Origin: an uncultured Clostridia bacterium
GTDB taxonomy: Bacteria > Bacillota > Clostridia > TANB77 > CAG-508
DNA length: 64,000 bases
Direction of reading: 5' to 3'
NCBI GenBank assembly: GCA_934120395.1
Contig: CAKOTZ010000002.1
Coordinates: 62,001 to 126,000 of the forward strand
Notes under the pieces: generated by a model
The model's database searches: none
What the model was told of the DNA's origin: nothing
Seen by the model: the letters and a program-made list of their open reading frames with translations, nothing else
Made by a program: the position numbers and the translations under genes
In this document: in pieces, positions 44,087 to 54,300 of the stretch
Layout of the letters: the number at the start of each line of letters is the position of its first letter
Position numbering within the stretch: position 1 is the stretch's first letter

Positions 44087-46315
44087 CTAAAATTTACTTA
44101 GCAAGCTGTTGCGAAGTTTAAACTCTAAGCCTGTATTTCTTTGCTTTGTGTCTGTATTATTTATCATGAACTCTATTGTATCCGTTCCTCCTATTACAAC
44201 TAGCAATTTCTTTGCTCTTGTAAGTCCAGTATATAACAAATTTCTTGTTAATAGCATTTGATATGCTCTTGGCACCACCAATATTACAACATCAAATTCA
44301 CTTCCTTGTGATTTATGTATTGTAATGCAATATGCGTGTTCTATTTGGTCTAGGTCACCATATCCATACCATACTATTTTTTCATCATCAAATAGTATCT
44401 TTATTTGTTTTGCCTCTTCATCTATTTTTTGCACACTTCCTATTTCTCCATTAAATACTCCCACTCCACTTTCATGGTGCTCTCCGCTTCTTTTTTCCCA
44501 ATATATATCATAATTATTTTTTATTTGCATTACCCTGTCGCCTTCTCTATATATTACTTCACCATATTGTTTTTCTGATTTTCCTTCTACCGCAGGATTC
44601 AAACATGATTGCAATTGTTTGTTTAATTCTCGCGTGCCAAGCATTCCTTTTTTTGTTGGAGTTAAAACTTGAATATTTTTAAAAAAATCATAGTCACCAT
44701 ATTTTTTTAACCTATCTTTTGAAAGTGTTACAACTTGATACATTATTTTTTCTGGACTGTTTTCTTTAATATAGAAAAAGTCCTCTTTGGTATCTAATGC
44801 TTTTTCTTCTTTTTCTATAAATTTTTCGCCTTTGTTTACTCTATGAGCATTTAATACTATTTGACTTTGCGCAGCTTGTCTGAAAATTTTATCTAAACTT
44901 ATGAATGGTATTTTTTCTGAAGCTATTATATCTTTAAGCACCTTTCCTGCTCCTACAGACGGTAATTGATTTTCATCTCCAACTAAAATAAGTTTGCTTC
45001 CTAAGTATATTGCTTTTATTAGGTAATTCATTATATATACGTCTACCATAGACATTTCATCTACAATTATTATGTCCGCATCTATTGGCGCTACATCGTA
45101 TTCTACTATTTTTCTATCTTCTTCTATTTTTCCTATTTCTAATAAACGATGTATTGTTTTTGCCTCTTCTCCAGTTGTTTCTTGCATTCTTTTGGCTGCC
45201 CTTCCTGTTGGTGCTGATAATACAACTTTCATTTTTTGCAATTTATATATTTGTATAATTGTTTTTATTATTGTAGTCTTTCCTGTTCCCGGTCCACCTG
45301 TTATTACGCATACATTATTGTCATTTACCAATTTTATTGCTTCTTTTTGCTTATCAGATAATTCTATTTTATCCAGTTTCTCTTGTTTTTTTATTTCTTT
45401 TTCAATGTTTGATACTTTTTTTATATTTTTAAAATTCTGCATTTTAAGCAAATGTTCAGCTATATTTTCTTCCGCCTTGTATGTTGGATATAGGTATACC
45501 CACTCTAGTTCATCTTCCCTTTTTTCTATAACTATTTGTTTTTTTACATTTAAATTAATTAATGCATCTTGTATAACATTTTCTTCTACCTTTAATAGTT
45601 CTATTACAAATTGAATCAGATTTTCTTTTAGTACGCAAGTATGTCCATTATTATTTACCAAATTAATTGAATATTTTATAGCACTTTCTATTCTTTTACC
45701 GCTGTTTGTTTCTATTCCAAGTTCCATTGCCATCTTATCTATTTTCTTGAAATCTACACCATATGTTATGTCTATTAATATATATGGGTCATTTTCAATC
45801 TGCGTTATTGCATTTTTTCCAAGTGCATCATATACCTTCTTACAATTTGATGTTCCTATTCCAAAGCGTTCCAAAAATCCAACAATTTGCCATAATTCCC
45901 ACTTTTCGTTGAATTCTTCACTAATATCTTCTGCTCTTTGTTTTGTTATTCCTTTCAAATTTGCTAATTTTTCTGGCTCGTATTTTAATACATGCAAAGT
46001 TTCTTCGCCAAATGCCTGTATAATTCTTTTAGCAGTTGCTGGTCCTACCCCCTTAATTACTCCCCCTGCTAAATACTTTTCAAGGCCCTCTAAAGTTTCA
46101 GGCAAACATTTTTCAAAGCTTTCTATTTTAAATTGTCTGCCATATTCTTGATGAACAACATAATTTCCTATTAGTTTTAAGGTGTCTCCATTGTTTATAA
46201 AAGGAAGATATCCTACTGCTGTAATTATTTCTTCTTCCGTTTTAAAGGTACATATTGTATAGCTATTTAATTCATTTTGATATATAAATTCTTCGACACA
46301 CCCTTTTATCTCCAT
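44087..46315 (-). CDS. recD2: RecD2-type ATP-dependent DNA helicase
   Basis: 742 residues. RecD2 is an SF1B 5'-3' helicase acting in replication-fork repair in bacteria lacking RecBC. An N-terminal domain with helix-hairpin-helix repeats (VIKGVGPATAKRIIQAFG near 86; LANLKGITKQRAEDISEEF near 116) precedes Walker A TGGPGTGKTTIIKTI near 340. Other motifs are DEMSMVD, LVGDENQLPSVGAGKVL, and the closing YCITIHKSQGSEFDVVI and LYTGLTRAKKLLVVIG. The length is standard. Confidence 0.95.
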   Translation of the reverse strand: MEIKGCVEEFIYQNELNSYTICTFKTEEEIITAVGYLPFINNGDTLKLIGNYVVHQEYGRQFKIESFEKCLPETLEGLEKYLAGGVIKGVGPATAKRIIQAFGEETLHVLKYEPEKLANLKGITKQRAEDISEEFNEKWELWQIVGFLERFGIGTSNCKKVYDALGKNAITQIENDPYILIDITYGVDFKKIDKMAMELGIETNSGKRIESAIKYSINLVNNNGHTCVLKENLIQFVIELLKVEENVIQDALINLNVKKQIVIEKREDELEWVYLYPTYKAEENIAEHLLKMQNFKNIKKVSNIEKEIKKQEKLDKIELSDKQKEAIKLVNDNNVCVITGGPGTGKTTIIKTIIQIYKLQKMKVVLSAPTGRAAKRMQETTGEEAKTIHRLLEIGKIEEDRKIVEYDVAPIDADIIIVDEMSMVDVYIMNYLIKAIYLGSKLILVGDENQLPSVGAGKVLKDIIASEKIPFISLDKIFRQAAQSQIVLNAHRVNKGEKFIEKEEKALDTKEDFFYIKENSPEKIMYQVVTLSKDRLKKYGDYDFFKNIQVLTPTKKGMLGTRELNKQLQSCLNPAVEGKSEKQYGEVIYREGDRVMQIKNNYDIYWEKRSGEHHESGVGVFNGEIGSVQKIDEEAKQIKILFDDEKIVWYGYGDLDQIEHAYCITIHKSQGSEFDVVILVVPRAYQMLLTRNLLYTGLTRAKKLLVVIGGTDTIEFMINNTDTKQRNTGLEFKLRNSLLSKF

Positions 46316-46398
46316 TGATATACTTTCCTTCCTTAAAAATCTAAGTATAATCTTAGCATAAACACTATTTTTTTACAATACGCTTTTTTAAAATTAGA

Positions 46399-46427
46399 TT
46401 GATAATATTTCCTAATAATGTTAAAAT
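46399..46427 (+). promoter_or_regulatory. Promoter of rqcH
   Basis: TTGATA (46399-46404), 17 bases, TAAAAT (46422-46427), followed by AAGGAG and the rqcH ATG at 46457. Confidence 0.65.
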
Positions 46428-46456
46428 AAATTATCTTATTTTTAAGGAGATTAATT

Positions 46457-48109
46457 ATGGCTTATGATGGAATTGTTAACAAAAGTATAATTGCTGAACT
46501 GTGCAATACTATATTGGGATGTAAGGTAAATAAAATATTTGAACCTACTAAACAGGATATTGTTTTGAATCTATATGGCAATGGCAAAAATGTTAATCTA
46601 GAAATTTGTACTAATGCTAATTTTTCTAGAGTCCACATTACCAAATATTCAAAACCCAATCCTATTTCTGCACCAAATTTTTGCATGCTTCTTAGGAAGC
46701 ATTTAACTGGTGCCAACATTTTAAGTATTGATGGTTATGATTTAGAAAGAATTATTACTATTTCCTTTGAATGTTATAACGAACTAAATGATAAAATTAA
46801 TAAAAAATTGATTATAGAAATTATGGGGCAGTTTAGTAATGTTATTTTAATTAATGAAAATGGCACTATTTTGGACTGTTTAAATCACGTTGTAACTAAG
46901 TCCAGAGAATTATTACCTGTAAGGCCTTATGAATTACCTATTACAACTAAAACCAGTTTTTTAAATCTGGAATCTTTTGAAGAATTTTATACTCTATGTA
47001 CCAAAAATTATGATTCTAGTATAGATAAAACTCTTTCAAACCTATTTATAGGAATTAGCAGAAGCTTTGTTCAAAATATTTGTCACAAGTTGCAAGTTAG
47101 CACAGATGCTAATGATAAAGTTAATTTACAAAAACTTTTTACAGAAATCAACACAATTATAGCCAATATTGATTCTTTATCTGTTAGCTGTTATCCAAGT
47201 TATAATGGAAATGATTATTTTATTGCTTCTAGTGATAATGTTTCAGATATAAGCACCTATATTGATGATTTTTATTATACTAAAGAGCAAAATAAACTAT
47301 TTTCTAGCTATAGAGATTCTTTATTACAATTTCTTTTGTCTACGCTAAATAAATATAAAAAAAGGTTAAATCATATTAATGAAAAGCTTAAAAATTGTGA
47401 TAATATGAATCTTTATCGTTTATATGGAGAGTTGCTCACTGCAAATTTATACAAAATTAAAGACACTCCAAGTTCAATTGAAGTATTAAACTATTATGAC
47501 AACACTAGTGTTACCATACCTTTAGATGTTTCTTTAAGTCCTAGTCAAAATGTTGAACACTACTATAAAAAATTTAATAAATGTAAAAACACTTTAGAAA
47601 TTGTTGGCAAACAAAAAAAAGATACTGAAGAGGATTTAAAATACATAGAAAGCTTAGTTTATTCTATCCAATCTTCTACTAGTTTGGATGAATTACAAGA
47701 AATTGAAACAGAAATAGATGAGAATTTTGGTTTTAATTCTAAACTATCTACTTCAAAAGCTAAGGAGCAAAAAAGTGCTCCTAAAAAATATGAAATTAAC
47801 GGATTTACTGTATATGTTGGAAAAAATAATAAACAAAATGATTTACTTACCAAAAGTGCTAATAAGGAAGATATGTGGTTTCATACTCAAAAAATTCATG
47901 GTAGTCATGTTATTTTAAAAACTGAAGGCAAAAAAGTTGATTTTGATACAATTTTAAAATGTGCTTCTTTAGCCGCAAAAAATAGCAAAGCTAAAAATTC
48001 TAACAATGTTCCTGTTGATTATACTTTTGTAAAATACGTACGCAAACCTTCTGGCAGTAAACCCGGCATGGCTGTGTATATTAATTATAAAACTGTTTTT
48101 GTTAATTAG
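46457..48109 (+). CDS. rqcH: Ribosome quality control protein RqcH (NFACT)
   Basis: 550 residues. NFACT-N domain begins MAYDGIVNKSIIAELCNTI and contains NFCMLLRKHLTGANI near 75. A coiled-coil (about 280-430) leads to the NFACT-R domain: KYEINGFTVYVGKNNKQND and KEDMWFHTQKIHGSHVIL near 470, ending KPSGSKPGMAVYINYKTVFVN. RqcH binds 50S-peptidyl-tRNA complexes after stalling and adds alanine tails. It is also called FbpA for fibronectin binding. It is slightly shorter than Bacillus RqcH but complete. Confidence 0.95.
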   Translation: MAYDGIVNKSIIAELCNTILGCKVNKIFEPTKQDIVLNLYGNGKNVNLEICTNANFSRVHITKYSKPNPISAPNFCMLLRKHLTGANILSIDGYDLERIITISFECYNELNDKINKKLIIEIMGQFSNVILINENGTILDCLNHVVTKSRELLPVRPYELPITTKTSFLNLESFEEFYTLCTKNYDSSIDKTLSNLFIGISRSFVQNICHKLQVSTDANDKVNLQKLFTEINTIIANIDSLSVSCYPSYNGNDYFIASSDNVSDISTYIDDFYYTKEQNKLFSSYRDSLLQFLLSTLNKYKKRLNHINEKLKNCDNMNLYRLYGELLTANLYKIKDTPSSIEVLNYYDNTSVTIPLDVSLSPSQNVEHYYKKFNKCKNTLEIVGKQKKDTEEDLKYIESLVYSIQSSTSLDELQEIETEIDENFGFNSKLSTSKAKEQKSAPKKYEINGFTVYVGKNNKQNDLLTKSANKEDMWFHTQKIHGSHVILKTEGKKVDFDTILKCASLAAKNSKAKNSNNVPVDYTFVKYVRKPSGSKPGMAVYINYKTVFVN

Positions 48110-48231
48110 ATTATTTTTTGCCTTACTTTTTTAACTATGTTTAGTCTTATATTTTTGCACATTACATTTGTTACATTTTATCTGTAAAATATTATTATTA
48201 TATTCTATTAGACAAGGAAGGAGTAACAGAT

Positions 48232-48408
48232 ATGCAATTTAATATTCAAAGAAAGGTAGAATGCTATAATAAAACTATTCGTTTACCCGAAAATATTATC
48301 AATCAGTTAGAAATATTAGCTCAAAATCACAATGTTAGCTTTAACAAGGTTGTTTTAGAAATGATAGAATTTGCGTTGGACAATATGAATGAACAAAAAA
48401 ATGCTTAA
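48232..48408 (+). CDS. Small ribbon-helix-helix-like protein
   Basis: 58 residues, starting ATG 48232 with AAGGAG five to nine bases upstream and stopping at TAA 48406-48408. The sequence RKVECYNKTIRLPENIINQL is a short beta strand and helix, followed by AQNHNVSFNKVVLEMIEFAL. This is the ribbon-helix-helix pattern of small dimeric DNA-binding proteins, including antitoxins, though no toxin gene is adjacent. It is followed immediately by a perfect terminator. Confidence 0.75.
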   Translation: MQFNIQRKVECYNKTIRLPENIINQLEILAQNHNVSFNKVVLEMIEFALDNMNEQKNA

Positions 48409-48432
48409 AAGAGAGCCAGCTGGCTCTCTTTT
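48407..48432. terminator. Perfect palindromic terminator
   Basis: AAAAGAGAGCCAG and CTGGCTCTCTTTT form a 13-base uninterrupted palindrome directly at the stop of the small RHH gene. It also serves the convergent gene ending at 48442. Confidence 0.92.
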
Positions 48433-48441
48433 AAGTATTTT

Positions 48442-48684
48442 TTATATTCCTGTTTTATATTCTATGTTTTCCATATATGGAAATAATTCTTTAACCCTTT
48501 TTAATGTTAAAATTGACATTCGTGGATGTGGCGATTTTTCTTTTATATCTGTTAATAGTTCTTGCTTATAGCAATTTTTTGTAAGTTTATACATTAAATA
48601 CTTTTTATCCATATATGTGTAATATATCTCTAGTCCATCATCTAAGTCCTTCCAAAATTTATTAAATGAATATCCCTCTTCCAT
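48442..48684 (-). CDS. Hypothetical 80-residue protein downstream of ligA
   Basis: 80 residues. GGAGAG precedes the ATG, which lies 12 bases after the ligA stop, so it is cotranscribed. It is rich in aromatics and lysine (NKFWKDLDDGLEIYYTYMDKKYLMYKLTKNCY) with no membrane segment or recognised motif. It is a real ORF by position and ribosome site, function unknown. Confidence 0.7.
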   Translation of the reverse strand: MEEGYSFNKFWKDLDDGLEIYYTYMDKKYLMYKLTKNCYKQELLTDIKEKSPHPRMSILTLKRVKELFPYMENIEYKTGI

Positions 48685-48696
48685 CTTCTCTCCATT

Positions 48697-50694
48697 CTAT
48701 TCTTGTATCATTTCTTCAAATTCTTGCTCAGATATTATGTTTATTCCTAACTGTTCTGCTTTGATTAGCTTGCTACCTGCTTCTTCTCCTGCTAGTACAT
48801 AGCTCGTTTTTTTAGATACAGTTGATGATGTTTTGCCTCCAAACTTTTCTATTATTTTACTTGCCTCATCTCTTGAATATTTCTCTAAGCTACCAGTTAA
48901 TACAAATATTTTTCCTTCAAAACGTGTATCTTCTACTTCTTGTTCTAGACTTTCCATATTTACACCTGCCTGTTTTAGTTTGTCTATAATATCTTTTGTT
49001 TGATCTTGCTTAAAGAATTCAAATACACTATTTGCAGTAATTTCTCCTATATCTGGTATGTTTACTAATTCTTCTTGTGTTGCTTGCATTAGATTATCAA
49101 TATTTTTAAATGTTTTTGCTAATATTCTAGCAGACTTAGTTCCAACCTGCCTTATTCCAAATGCATTAATCAATTTGCTTAAATCGTTATTTTTGCTAGC
49201 TATAATGGCATCCATTAAATTTTGAGCAAATTTTGTTCCATTTTTCTTTAATGATGCTATATCTTCTAGTTTTAAATAGTATATGTCTGCTATATTTTTT
49301 ATTAATTTACGGTTTACCAATTCTTCTACTATAGCATAACCTAAACCATGTATGTCCATTCCTTCTTTTGATACAAAGTGAACTAAGTTTCTTAGCAATT
49401 TAGCACTACATTCTATTCCAATACATCTTAATACCGCTTCGCCCTCTTCTCGTATAGCCATAGCACCACATACAGGGCATTTATCTGGCATTACGAAATC
49501 TTTTTGAGTACCATCTCTTTTAGATGTAACAACTTCAACTACCTCTGGTATAACATCTCCTGCTTTTTGAATAACAACTGTATCACCTATTTTTAGTCCT
49601 TTTTCTTTGATGAAATCTTCATTGTGTAAGGTTGTCTTTGAAATTGTTGAACCTGCTACCTTAACAGGTTCTAAAATAGCCATTGGAGTAATTGCTCCTG
49701 TTCTTCCAACTTGGCAAATAATATCTTTTAAAATTGTTTCTTTCTTTTCTGGTGGGTATTTATATGCTATTGCCCATTTAGGCACCTTAAATGTTGTACC
49801 TATTTTTTCTCTTAGCTCTAAATTATCTACCTTTATAACTGCTCCATCTATTCCAAAGCTTAAATTTTCTCTGTCATCTCCTATTTTATTTATTGCCGAT
49901 ATTGCTTCTTCTACGTTTTCACAAACCATGTGAATTGGATTTACTTGAAAGCCAAGTTTTTCAAGATATTCTAACGATTCTTCATGTGACGTAAATTGAA
50001 GTTCTGATTTTTGAACATTAAAGCAATATATATCTAATGGTCTTTTTTTCGTAATGCTACTATCTAATTGTCTTAGCGACCCAGCTGCTGCATTTCTTGC
50101 ATTTGCAAATAATGGTTCTTCTAATACTTCTCGTTCTTCATTTAAATGTTCAAATGCATCTTTTGAAATAAATACTTCTCCACGCACTGTTATATCTATA
50201 TCCTCTGTTAGTTTCTTTGGTATAGTTTTTATTGTTTTTAGATTTTCTGTTACATCTTCTCCAATACTTCCATTCCCTCTTGTAGCTCCTCTGTAGAATA
50301 TTCCTTTTTTATACTCTAAACTAACTGATAATCCATCTATCTTAGTTTCTACAACATAAGATAAAGGCAAATTATTTTGATTTGCCTCTTTTTTCATTCT
50401 TTCATCAAACGCCTTTAATTCCTCAAAATTAAATATGTCTTGTAGGCTTTGTAGTGGAACTTCATGGGTTACTTTAGCAAAGCCTTCTTTTACTGTTCCT
50501 CCAACCCTTTGAGTTAACGATTCCTTTGTTATTAACTCTGGGAAACTATTTTCTAGATTTTTAAGTTCATTCATCATCATATCATATTCAAAATCTGATA
50601 TTTCCGGCTTATCTTCATCGTAATATTTTTTTGCATGATATTCTAGTTGCGTTCTTAAACTGATAATTCTTTTCTTTGCCTCTTCAACTTTCAT
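48697..50694 (-). CDS. ligA: NAD-dependent DNA ligase
   Basis: 665 residues. The adenylation domain has the catalytic lysine in VETKIDGLSVSLEY near residue 112. The zinc finger is CPVCGAM..CIGIECSAK near 400-420. Helix-hairpin-helix repeats follow (FGIRQVGTKSARIL; IPDIGEITANSVFEFF), then a C-terminal BRCT domain (FEGKIFVLTGSLEKYSRDEASKIIEKFGGK). It seals nicks in replication and repair. Confidence 0.98.
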   Translation of the reverse strand: MKVEEAKKRIISLRTQLEYHAKKYYDEDKPEISDFEYDMMMNELKNLENSFPELITKESLTQRVGGTVKEGFAKVTHEVPLQSLQDIFNFEELKAFDERMKKEANQNNLPLSYVVETKIDGLSVSLEYKKGIFYRGATRGNGSIGEDVTENLKTIKTIPKKLTEDIDITVRGEVFISKDAFEHLNEEREVLEEPLFANARNAAAGSLRQLDSSITKKRPLDIYCFNVQKSELQFTSHEESLEYLEKLGFQVNPIHMVCENVEEAISAINKIGDDRENLSFGIDGAVIKVDNLELREKIGTTFKVPKWAIAYKYPPEKKETILKDIICQVGRTGAITPMAILEPVKVAGSTISKTTLHNEDFIKEKGLKIGDTVVIQKAGDVIPEVVEVVTSKRDGTQKDFVMPDKCPVCGAMAIREEGEAVLRCIGIECSAKLLRNLVHFVSKEGMDIHGLGYAIVEELVNRKLIKNIADIYYLKLEDIASLKKNGTKFAQNLMDAIIASKNNDLSKLINAFGIRQVGTKSARILAKTFKNIDNLMQATQEELVNIPDIGEITANSVFEFFKQDQTKDIIDKLKQAGVNMESLEQEVEDTRFEGKIFVLTGSLEKYSRDEASKIIEKFGGKTSSTVSKKTSYVLAGEEAGSKLIKAEQLGINIISEQEFEEMIQE

Positions 50695-50709
50695 TGGTGG
50701 TCCCTCTTT

Positions 50710-51303
50710 CTAATCTTTTAGCAATTCTTTTGCATTTTTTAAATAATTCCATCCTGAAAATACAGTTGCAATTACTGAAACAAACATGAATAGTGTTGCT
50801 ACTATATTTAATACTAAACTAAATCCTGTTAAGTTCCCATTTATAAATGCTCCAAATGCATTTACATCTAAGAAAGCTAAAGGTATTGCAATCATTTGAG
50901 TTGTTGTTTTTATTTTTCCCCAAATATTTGCTGCTATAACTTGTCCATCTTTCTGTACTGATACTAAGCGATATCCAGATACTATAAATTCTCTAGCAAG
51001 AACAATAATTGGAATCCATGCTGGTAGTTTAGCAAATTCTACTAACATTACCATTGCTGTTAAAACTAATATTTTATCTGCTAATGGATCTAAAAACTTT
51101 CCAAAAGTTGTAACTTGATTATTTGCTCTAGCAATTTTCCCATCTAATGTATCTGTAATTGAAGCTATAATAAAAATTATATTTATTATCCAATATTCTA
51201 TTGGAACACCTAACCATGTTCCTTGAATATTAAAAAAAGGTATTATAACCATTATTGGTACTAATAAAATTCTAAAAACTGTAAGTTTGTTTGGTAGATT
51301 CAT
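50710..51303 (-). CDS. pgsA: CDP-diacylglycerol-glycerol-3-phosphate 3-phosphatidyltransferase
   Basis: 197 residues, a CDP-alcohol phosphotransferase with six membrane segments. The start NLPNKLTVFRILLVPIMV and the motif DTLDGKIARANNQVTTFGKFLDPLADK near residue 52 are diagnostic. It makes phosphatidylglycerol phosphate, the first committed step to anionic lipids. It lies between addA and ligA with short gaps. Confidence 0.95.
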   Translation of the reverse strand: MNLPNKLTVFRILLVPIMVIIPFFNIQGTWLGVPIEYWIINIIFIIASITDTLDGKIARANNQVTTFGKFLDPLADKILVLTAMVMLVEFAKLPAWIPIIVLAREFIVSGYRLVSVQKDGQVIAANIWGKIKTTTQMIAIPLAFLDVNAFGAFINGNLTGFSLVLNIVATLFMFVSVIATVFSGWNYLKNAKELLKD

Positions 51304-51348
51304 CTTTTATCTTCTCCTTATATTTTTCTTTTATTCTAACATGATGAA

Positions 51349-54300
51349 CTAGTCTTGTAAATACATATCATCTATTTTTATTGCTTTGTCTAGGTATGTT
51401 GAGTAAATATAAACTTCTGTAACTTTTTTACTTTTTGCATCTTCTAAAGCCTTTTTATATAGTCTTAATTGAGTTTGATATTTCTCTATAAGTTCTTTTT
51501 CATTGCCCTGTTGTACATAATCTGTTTTATAATCTACTAATATAAGGTCATTTTCTTCTGTTTCAAAATACAAGTCCATAATTCCTTGTACTAATACTTT
51601 ATCGTCGGTTTCTTTACCAAAGGCTTCTTTGGCATTTAGCTGGATATAAAATGGAACCTCTTTTTCAATATTTTTTGCCATTTTTATTTTTTCAGCTAAT
51701 TTTGAATGCAAAAATTTTTCTATTTTCTGTATTGAAACACTGCTTGCTTCATTTGCTGTTAGTATCTTTTTTGCTACTAATTTTTCTATTTCTTCTTTTA
51801 ATTCTTCTTTGCTATAGCTTTTTTGTAAATCTATTTTCTGCATACATAAATGAAGTATACTTCCTTTTTGACTATTACTTAACTTGTCACTTTCTCTTAA
51901 AAACATTGGCATAACTTCATAGTTGTTTTTATTTTCGTTTTTTACTTCTGATACAATTTTACGCATTTTTCTTTGCTTAATTTCACTTACCGATGTTTTG
52001 CTTGGAATTGCTGTTGATAGTTTATTTTTATATGTCCATTTTAACTTTTTGACTAATTCATTGTCTGTTTCATCTTTTTTATTTTCTAATAAAACTTGAA
52101 TGTTTTGTTCTTCTTTTTCTTTTGGCTTATTCTTTATTACTTCACTCTTTGAATGAACATATGTATCTGCTAGTTCATTGATTTCATCTTTTCTTGCAAT
52201 AGAAATTAATTCAAACCAATCCAAATATGATGTATATTGTTGTAATATACTTTCAGTTATTTTTCCATATATATCTATATCCGCTTCTTTCTTTTCTTTT
52301 GATTTTTCATAATTTTTATCTATGCCTGTAATAAATAATTTTTCTCTGCTTCTTGTTAAAGCTACATATAATACACGCATTTCCTCTGAAATAGACTCTA
52401 TTCTTGATTTTAATCGGATTGCTTCTTTTGCTAAAGTATTATATTCAATTCCTTTTTCCATATTTATATATTTAGGTCCTAGCCCAATATCATGATGTAA
52501 AAGAATATTATCATTTAAATCTTTTAGATTAAATTTTTTACCTGTTCCACATAAAAATACAATTGGAAATTCCAATCCCTTACTTTTATGTATACTCATA
52601 ATTCGCACAACATCCTCATTTTCTCCTATTAGCTTTGCAGCTCCTAAATCACCGCTATGATTTTTTAGCTTATCTATGAATTGAAGAAAATTAAATAATC
52701 CTTTAAAGCTAGCACTTTCATACTGTCTAGCTCTCTCTAATAACATTTTTAAATTTGCTATTCTTATATTTCCATCTGGCATTAGACTAACATATTGATA
52801 ATAACCTGTATCCATATAAATATTCCAAATTAACTCTTCCAAGCTCAAATATTCCTGCTCTTCTCTCCATTTTTCAAGAAATTTTAAAAATTTGTTTACT
52901 TTTTCACTTAAAACCTCGCTTTCAGAAGTTTGCGCTAATTGCAATGCTTCATAAAAATATGCTTGTTTATCCATTAATCTTATTTGTATAAGCTCTTCAT
53001 CGGTAAATTTTCCTATAGATGACCTTAGCACACTTACAAGCGGTATATCTTGTAACGGATTATCTAGAACTTTTAGTACTGATAATATTGTTTGTATTTC
53101 TACTGCACTTAAATATTCTGATGAAGTATCGCTAAACACCGGAATTCCCAAATCTGATATGGCTTTTTCATAAACGGGTGCTGAAAGTGATGTTGCTCTT
53201 AGTAAAATTACTATGTCCTTGTAACTTGCTTTTCTATATGTTTTTTTCTTTTTATCAAACACTAAATAATTGCTAGTTACTATTTCTTTTATTTTATTTG
53301 CTGTCCATCTTGCTTCTAATTCTGTATTTTCTATTCTCTCTTCTTGCTGTTCATCATCTTCTTCGTCTTCTCTGTCTGCTAAATCAATTATATGTATTTC
53401 TGTTTTTCCCGCAAAATTTGCATTTTTTTCTATTGGTGGCTCATAATCATTTTCTTGTCTTAAATATTCTTGTTCTGTATAGTCTATGTCTCCTAGTTTT
53501 TTTGTCATAATATTACCAAAGACTAGATTTGTTATATCCAATATATTACTTCTACTCCTAAAATTTTGAAATAATTGAATTTTTACATTTCCTTCTTTTT
53601 CATCATCTATTCTCTTATATGTTTCATATTTTTCTAAAAAAAGTTCTGGTCTTGCTTGTCTAAATTTATAAATACTTTGTTTTACATCCCCTACCATGAA
53701 TAAATTATTTCCTCTTGAAATAGTTCTAAGTATGTATTCTTGAACCAAATTACTATCTTGATACTCGTCTATTGCAATTTCTTCAAATTTTTCTTGATAT
53801 TTTTTTGCTACATTTGTTGCAATACATTGAGTTTTTTCTTTTTTTACCAATATTTTCAAAGCATAGTGCTCAATATCGTTAAAGTCAATAATATTTTTTT
53901 CTTTTTTCGCCTGCATAAAACGATTACTAAACTCAAAAATCAATTTTTTTAACGGCTTTAATACGTAGTACATCTCTTTAATGTCCCTATTTGCATCTTT
54001 AGAACTATAAATTAATATTTTATCCCTTTTTGAGCTAAATGTTTTTTTAGACTTGTCACGTATTTGTTTTGCTTCTTCTTTTAATTCTGAACTTACCTTT
54101 TTATCTACAGGCCATTTTGCAAATTCTATTGTAAAAGATTTTCTATACAACTCATCCCAATTACAACATTCAAGTAATCCCTGATAATTTACTATATCCA
54201 TTGCAATTGTCAAGCTAAATTTCCTTAATTCTTCTTCCCTATCTAATTTTTTTTGTATGTATTTTAGTGTTGCTATAATTTCATCTATTGTTTTTTTAAA